From the NCBI RefSeq assembly GCF_003071065.1, contig NZ_QCXX01000012.1, positions 55,685 to 119,684 of the forward strand: 64,000 bases of DNA. The letters run 5' to 3'. Positions 58,977 to 64,000 of the stretch are shown here, one piece after another (position 1 is the stretch's first letter; the number at the start of each line of letters is the position of its first letter). Source of the DNA: Sphingobacterium athyrii. GTDB taxonomy: Bacteria > Bacteroidota > Bacteroidia > Sphingobacteriales > Sphingobacteriaceae. Below the pieces are notes generated by a model that made no database searches, was not told the origin of the DNA, and worked only from the letters and a program-made list of their open reading frames with translations. The position numbers were made by a program, and so were the translations under genes.

Positions 58977-61900
58977 TTAAAAACTGATCGAATTGAGTTT
59001 CTTATCAACTAGAATACCGTCTATCGCTTTTAAATTGAAGTTAACATTACGTTTGGCTTTCAATTTGATCTTAAATAACACTTCCGAGCCATTCAGTGTT
59101 TCCTTATTGCCCAAATTCACAAAAGTAGGATACAAAGCTTTGCTGCCGTTTGTATGAAGACGGTCATTGGTATAGTTATTCATTTCCTTCAGGTGTAGCG
59201 GATCTATTCCCACAAACTCAAAATCGCCCTGATTATAAGGCAATGCGAAGCTAAGCGCATTCACTGCTTTAAGGTTTTCGCCGCTTACGGTGATTTCAAC
59301 GATATCGCCAGATTTTAAGGACGTCCTGGATGCTGTCAATTTTAGCTTACCAGCAACTTTCTCCGCTCTGGTTGGTTTGGCTCCCCCCTCGATCGACACG
59401 GCAACATTTGAGATATCATAGGCATCAATCAACTTATTTTTATTGACATCACCATTACTCACATAGCCTTCAAAATCACCATCCCCCATTCTTAATCCGG
59501 TATAATTAATATAAGAAGTCAGATCGTTATGGTCGATCAGGCGATCGTTGTTGATATCGCCGGGTAAATAGCTAGTCGATCCAGGCACCTTAAAGACATA
59601 GAGCTCACGACCTGAACCGAAGCCGCCGACAGCCTCCGAAACCGAAATCTTAATAAAGCGTGCGACAGGATGCTGACCAAAACTAAAGCCCTTCATTTCG
59701 CCATCACGTTTCCATTCAAAGCTTCCGGCTTCAGACCAGGTATCCTTATCATTGCTATAAAATACTTTACCTTTTAAAATGATGCCGTTGCCACCATCCG
59801 TCCGAGGAAGGTACTCAAACTTATCCAGCTGATTGACGGATTTCAGATCTAGCGTAATATCAAACGGAACCGCAGTTTGCCCCCATTTGGTATGCCACAT
59901 ATCCCCTTCATCGTAGTTGAACAGTTTATTGATGCCGTTGCCTCCTTGATTGTCTACGGAGGTCTCCGCTTTAATACCTTCGATCGCAAACTCCAACGGA
60001 TTAGCTTTTGTTTTTGCACTAAATGTACTCCAATCAGAAGCACCAGCTTTATTAACAGATCGGATTTTAAAGTTATATTCAGTTTCTGCATCCAACCCCT
60101 CAAATAACAACTGATTATCTTCAATGGTCGAGTATATCAGATCATTAAACGCAATCTCATAATAGTCTGCATTGGCGACCTTCTCCCATGTCGGTGTTAA
60201 TGTGTAGGCTTGGGTATTACTCTCCGTTACATTGGCATTAGGAGGCCTAAGCGCTCCCGTCTGTGCCAAATGCGCATCATTAGGCGTGAATCTGAACCCA
60301 TCAACTTGTATTTCTAGCGCTGCTGCTGACACATCCTGCCTACCGATACGTACTAATACCATCGGATTTTTGATCAGCTTGACCTTTTCAAATTCGGATC
60401 CCTTTGTTGCAAACTGATTCAGATCAGATTGTGTATCGTAGAAGTAGGCATTTTCCAGGTTTTTAAATTCAGCCAGTGAATGTGCCTCCTGAAGTTTTAT
60501 TCCTTTTTTATTGACTTTAGCAGTCACTTTCTTCGGAGCAGCGGTTACATTAAAACGGACTTCTGTCGCTTTCACTTTTTCAAATCCCTCAAATTCCCCC
60601 GCTGACGGCGCTATTGTGAACAGCACTTTGTCGTCTTTCTGTATGGAAGAAATCTTGGTATTTACGCCTTTTCCATAACGATAAGCTTCTGTTTTTCCGT
60701 CGTCATCATATTCCGTGAATTCAGAATTTCCAAACGGATATACCTCGTAAATACGCTGATCCTTTTTGATCTCCTGTACATTATTATTTGGATTCGTAAC
60801 TGGAATAATGGCTCCATTTTTAACAAAAACTGGTAGTTTCCAAATTGGTACATCAAAATTATTGATGATACGTCCACCGGTATATTTGTCACCGGTAAAG
60901 TAATCTATCCATTCTCCATCAGGCAAATAGATACCATTTCGGATGTCATTGCCCTTCTCATCCACGCGTGTCTCCTGATAGATCGGTGCCACCAAAAAAT
61001 TAGGTCCATACAAATACTGATATTGTGTCGCCTTTCCAAGTGTATACTGATTTGCCTGTTCCAAAAACATCGCACGAATCATCGGCAGGCCATCGACAGC
61101 CTGTTTAGCTATACTATAGCTATAAGGAACTAATTGGGATTTCAGCTTCAGGTAAAGACGGTTGATGGAAGTTGCGGGTTCGCCCAAAGCATGTGGATAC
61201 TTTTCGTTGGATCCCCATCCATCCATATTCAATTCCATTGGTGTCCAAGTTTTCCATTGAAAGTCCCGAATGTTCACCTTAAAGTTTTTTCCACCAAAGA
61301 TTCCATCCATGTCCGAGGTAATATTTGGCTGTCCGGAAAGACCAGAACCGATATACGTCGGAATATGGAATCGGATATATTCCCAAACCCCACCAGTCTG
61401 ATCGCCCGACCAAATACCGGCATAGCGTTGCGTTCCTGCCCAACCATCCAATGAAATAATAAACGGTCGTGCATTGTTACCATAATAAGGCATGGTATGC
61501 CCAACGTCAGCGACACCATTTAAGCCGAAGGAATAACCGGGCCCTACCCAGGCGACATCCGTCTTTAACACCCGGACACCTGCATCACGCACTTCTTTGA
61601 CAATATCTCTTTGCAGTAATGCACTGATACTATCCTTAGGGTGCAGGTCAGACTGCGTCCATAAGCCAATTTCCACGCCGTTTTTACGGGCATAATCACC
61701 AAATTCCTTTAGGTTATTAATATTTCCGTCCAAAGTCTCGGTCTGACCATATCCAGCGCCATAACCGTCATTGGGCAGAATCCATCCCAAAGGCATATCA
61801 TGTGCTTTATAGCGATCTATAACAGCACGGGCCGAAAATTGGTAATTCCCTTTTTCGCCATTCAATGACTCTTTTATACCGCCGTTTTCCTTTTGGCTTT

Positions 61901-62852
61901 CTTTATAGCGTTTTCCATCTTCAAACAGAATTCCCTTTTCATCTTCTTTCCAAAAATCTCTATTATATGCATTGAGGTGACCTTCATACAAACCAAATTT
62001 TGGCAGAAGTATAGGATTACCGGTTAACTGATAAAAATCGTTAAGTAAGGGTACCGTACCATCGTTGATCATAAAAAAGACATCCAGATAATCCGTGTCA
62101 TGGGATAATTTTACGGTACCTTTTGTCTTTGCCCCAAATGCGTAATTCCCTTTTTTGAACGTATACCACATAAAGCCATAACCGTTCGTTGACCAAAAAT
62201 AAGGTGTAGGAGATGCTACGCCACCATCGGTCCAGCTATTTTGGTTTTCAATGGCGATCGCTCTACCTTTATGGGAGAAGCGTCCATTTTGTACGCCACC
62301 ACCGAAAAAGTACTCATCCTTATTTTCTTTCAACGTTAAGGTCACTTGTTTAGATTCGAAAGCAATAGGCTTTAAGCTCTCGACTACAACTTTATTCGTG
62401 ATACGATTGAGGATACTAAACTGAGAGGTTTGTTTATCTATGGAGAACACAATGTCCTTGGTTGTTATTGTAGCGCGACTTCCCTCATCTTTTACTTCCA
62501 GCTCATTCACCGCTTTTCGCGGTTGTTCGACAAGGATCTTTGCCTCAGGTTTCGCTTCCGGATCGCGGATAATACCACCGTGTGTATCCTGAAACATTCT
62601 GAAAATATGATTTCCATAGAAATCCAATGTCAGCCTTTGGTTGTTTTCATATACAATCTCCACTGTTGTTGGATTAATTTTCTGTACAGCAATAATCTTA
62701 CTAACAGTAGCGGTTTGTTCCATCTTATAATTAGCAGGCGGATGAGTCATCGCACCGACCTTATTCGATTGAAAAATAAACGGAGAAGCCAATCCCACCA
62801 ATAAACTAACCTGCGCTTTTGTACTCCAAAAAGATATCTTCATGTGTATCAT
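58977..62852 (-). CDS. Secreted multi-domain GH31 glycosidase with FN3, F5/8C-like, dockerin and cohesin-like modules
   Basis: 1291 residues, well above the usual GH31 length. A signal-like N-terminus (VSLLVGLASPFIFQS) is followed by a galactose-mutarotase-like domain (about 50-270), a GH31 TIM barrel (about 280-640) with nucleophile Asp in GVRVLKTDVAWVG (about 421-433) and acid/base region RYAGIWSGDQTGG (about 468-480), and beta domains to about 830. Then come FN3 (about 865-945), an F5/8C-like discoidin domain (about 965-1090), a dockerin-like pair of EF-hand loops DINNDRLIDHNDL and DVNKNKLIDAYDI (about 1098-1150) and a cohesin-like C-terminal domain (about 1168-1291). It would cleave alpha-glycosidic bonds (glucoside, galactoside or xyloside) outside or in the periplasm. 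Substrate class cannot be fixed. Confidence 0.9.
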   Translation of the reverse strand: MIHMKISFWSTKAQVSLLVGLASPFIFQSNKVGAMTHPPANYKMEQTATVSKIIAVQKINPTTVEIVYENNQRLTLDFYGNHIFRMFQDTHGGIIRDPEAKPEAKILVEQPRKAVNELEVKDEGSRATITTKDIVFSIDKQTSQFSILNRITNKVVVESLKPIAFESKQVTLTLKENKDEYFFGGGVQNGRFSHKGRAIAIENQNSWTDGGVASPTPYFWSTNGYGFMWYTFKKGNYAFGAKTKGTVKLSHDTDYLDVFFMINDGTVPLLNDFYQLTGNPILLPKFGLYEGHLNAYNRDFWKEDEKGILFEDGKRYKESQKENGGIKESLNGEKGNYQFSARAVIDRYKAHDMPLGWILPNDGYGAGYGQTETLDGNINNLKEFGDYARKNGVEIGLWTQSDLHPKDSISALLQRDIVKEVRDAGVRVLKTDVAWVGPGYSFGLNGVADVGHTMPYYGNNARPFIISLDGWAGTQRYAGIWSGDQTGGVWEYIRFHIPTYIGSGLSGQPNITSDMDGIFGGKNFKVNIRDFQWKTWTPMELNMDGWGSNEKYPHALGEPATSINRLYLKLKSQLVPYSYSIAKQAVDGLPMIRAMFLEQANQYTLGKATQYQYLYGPNFLVAPIYQETRVDEKGNDIRNGIYLPDGEWIDYFTGDKYTGGRIINNFDVPIWKLPVFVKNGAIIPVTNPNNNVQEIKKDQRIYEVYPFGNSEFTEYDDDGKTEAYRYGKGVNTKISSIQKDDKVLFTIAPSAGEFEGFEKVKATEVRFNVTAAPKKVTAKVNKKGIKLQEAHSLAEFKNLENAYFYDTQSDLNQFATKGSEFEKVKLIKNPMVLVRIGRQDVSAAALEIQVDGFRFTPNDAHLAQTGALRPPNANVTESNTQAYTLTPTWEKVANADYYEIAFNDLIYSTIEDNQLLFEGLDAETEYNFKIRSVNKAGASDWSTFSAKTKANPLEFAIEGIKAETSVDNQGGNGINKLFNYDEGDMWHTKWGQTAVPFDITLDLKSVNQLDKFEYLPRTDGGNGIILKGKVFYSNDKDTWSEAGSFEWKRDGEMKGFSFGQHPVARFIKISVSEAVGGFGSGRELYVFKVPGSTSYLPGDINNDRLIDHNDLTSYINYTGLRMGDGDFEGYVSNGDVNKNKLIDAYDISNVAVSIEGGAKPTRAEKVAGKLKLTASRTSLKSGDIVEITVSGENLKAVNALSFALPYNQGDFEFVGIDPLHLKEMNNYTNDRLHTNGSKALYPTFVNLGNKETLNGSEVLFKIKLKAKRNVNFNLKAIDGILVDKKLNSISF

Positions 62853-63018
62853 TTATAATATTAAATCGCATTGCTGTATTTCCACCCATGAGAAAGCTGC
62901 GAAATGCTGTTAAATTAACATAACAATAATACAATAGTAAATCCAAGTAAAAAAGAGCTTGCGAAATGCAAACGATTGTCTAATAATAATGTTGCAGGAG
63001 TCAAGTGATTTTAGTTGA

Positions 63019-63076
63019 ACGTTTCCGTCGGCCCTGACTGGTTTCCAGGCCTCCTGTTCCGGGCCGGTTTCCCCGG
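63019..63076 (-). repeat. GC-rich trailer with repeated GGAAAC mini-hairpins downstream of the rRNA operon
   Basis: On the minus strand, short hairpins with GGAAAC loops recur: ACGGAAACGT (63019-63028), CTGGAAACCAG (63038-63048), CCGGGGAAACCGG (63064-63076). A fourth CTGGAAACAG (63150-63159) lies in the loop of the terminator. Base composition is much richer in G and C than the neighbours. The 62853-63018 part of the spacer holds nothing I recognise besides the GH31 promoter region. Confidence 0.55.
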
Positions 63077-63138
63077 ACTTCCCCCGGATCCGATATCCCT
63101 GTTGAACAAAAAGCTCTGTAAAAAGTATCTAAACGAAA

Positions 63139-63169
63139 GAAGCCCTTGACTGTTTCCAGCAAGGGCTTC
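63139..63169 (-). terminator. Hairpin at the end of the rRNA operon
   Basis: GAAGCCCTTG (63139-63148) and CAAGGGCTTC (63160-63169) pair over ten bases around an 11-base loop. On the minus strand the sequence continues TTTCG, a weak T-tract; an 11-base step from the 5S end. Confidence 0.7.
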
Positions 63170-63180
63170 CGTGTAAAAAA

Positions 63181-63288
63181 AGGCACCGACCTACTCTCCC
63201 ACCTGTTACGGCAATACCATCGGCTCTGGCGGGCTTGACTGCTCTGTTCGGAATGGGAAGAGGTAGACACCGCCGATATAGGCACCTA
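63181..63288 (-). rRNA. 5S ribosomal RNA
   Basis: On the minus strand it begins near 63288 with AGGTGCC and ends near 63181 with GGTGCCT, the complementary ends of 5S. Inner parts TCCCATTCCGAACAG and GGAGAGTAGGTCGGTGCC are standard. About 108 bases, typical for Bacteroidota. It follows the 23S gene with a spacer of about 140 bases (63289-63426). Confidence 0.95.
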
Positions 63289-63426
63289 AAGATCTTTTTA
63301 GATGTGAGATATGAGATATGAGTATTGAGATCCTGTTAGGTCCCAGATAGCACGTATCCATGTCCACGTCTAAATGACATATATATTGAAAGATTACTTC
63401 AAAAATTAAAGAGGAAGACAACAGTG

Positions 63427-64000
<574 letters not shown>

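Overview
The window looks like chromosomal DNA of a Bacteroidota bacterium, most likely Sphingobacterium or a close relative. The reasons are: promoters of the TAnnTTTG type, a SusC-era style outer-membrane barrel with a carboxypeptidase-like plug domain, the rpsU / tyrosine recombinase / hpf block, many glycan-use genes and an M1-peptidase/ABC-permease fusion. Genus is an inference; the partial 23S rRNA at the right end would settle it. I see no prophage, intact insertion sequence or CRISPR array.

Layout. 1-4639: a D-xylose cluster (xylulokinase, xylose isomerase, truncated sodium/sugar symporter) read leftward from a promoter with a palindromic operator, with a divergent LacI-type regulator. 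4668-6866: a tandem pair of related small membrane proteins and an Asp-box propeller protein. 6952-12549: a CPA1 antiporter with an extra exported N-terminal domain, a phosphoglucosamine-type mutase, a PAP2 phosphatase, a ZIP metal transporter and a MarR regulator. 12621-15246: the ferrous iron operon feoA-feoB plus a 54-residue Cys-rich membrane protein behind a Fur-like 7-1-7 palindrome. 15621-21354: amino-acid permease, radical SAM protein, S41 peptidase, a gene-poor stretch rich in inverted repeats, mnmA, and two identical tRNA-Phe genes.

21394-30675 is the most coherent metabolic block: alpha-L-fucosidase, L-fucose/H+ symporter, mutarotase, and a full set of candidate enzymes for non-phosphorylating L-fucose breakdown (dehydrogenase, lactonase, UxaA-type dehydratase, second dehydrogenase, FAH-type hydrolase), with a divergent AraC regulator. 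30664-38663 holds a quinone oxidoreductase, an outer-membrane barrel, ferritin, the hpf / recombinase / rpsU group, a HAD phosphatase and tRNA-Met. 38840-43361 is an ABC exporter whose permease is fused to an M1 aminopeptidase. 43548-58787 is a patchwork of small accessory genes (SRPBCC, DoxX, VOC, GlxA-like regulator, DUF885 lipoprotein, AhpD-like/YCII/ECF sigma trio, OsmC, pirin), including one truncated SRPBCC remnant. 58977-62852 is a very large secreted GH31 enzyme with dockerin and cohesin-like modules, and the window ends in the 5S and 23S genes of an rRNA operon on the minus strand.

Themes that link genes: sugar capture (xylose, fucose, alpha-glycosides), iron handling (feo, ferritin, ZIP) and many clearly readable hairpin terminators and palindromic operator candidates that divide the transcription units. 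The items that most deserve a second look are the antiporter fusion, the UxaA-type fucose cluster with its Tyr-x3-Asn dehydrogenase, the dockerin-plus-cohesin GH31 protein and the competing inverted repeats near 19.6 kb.
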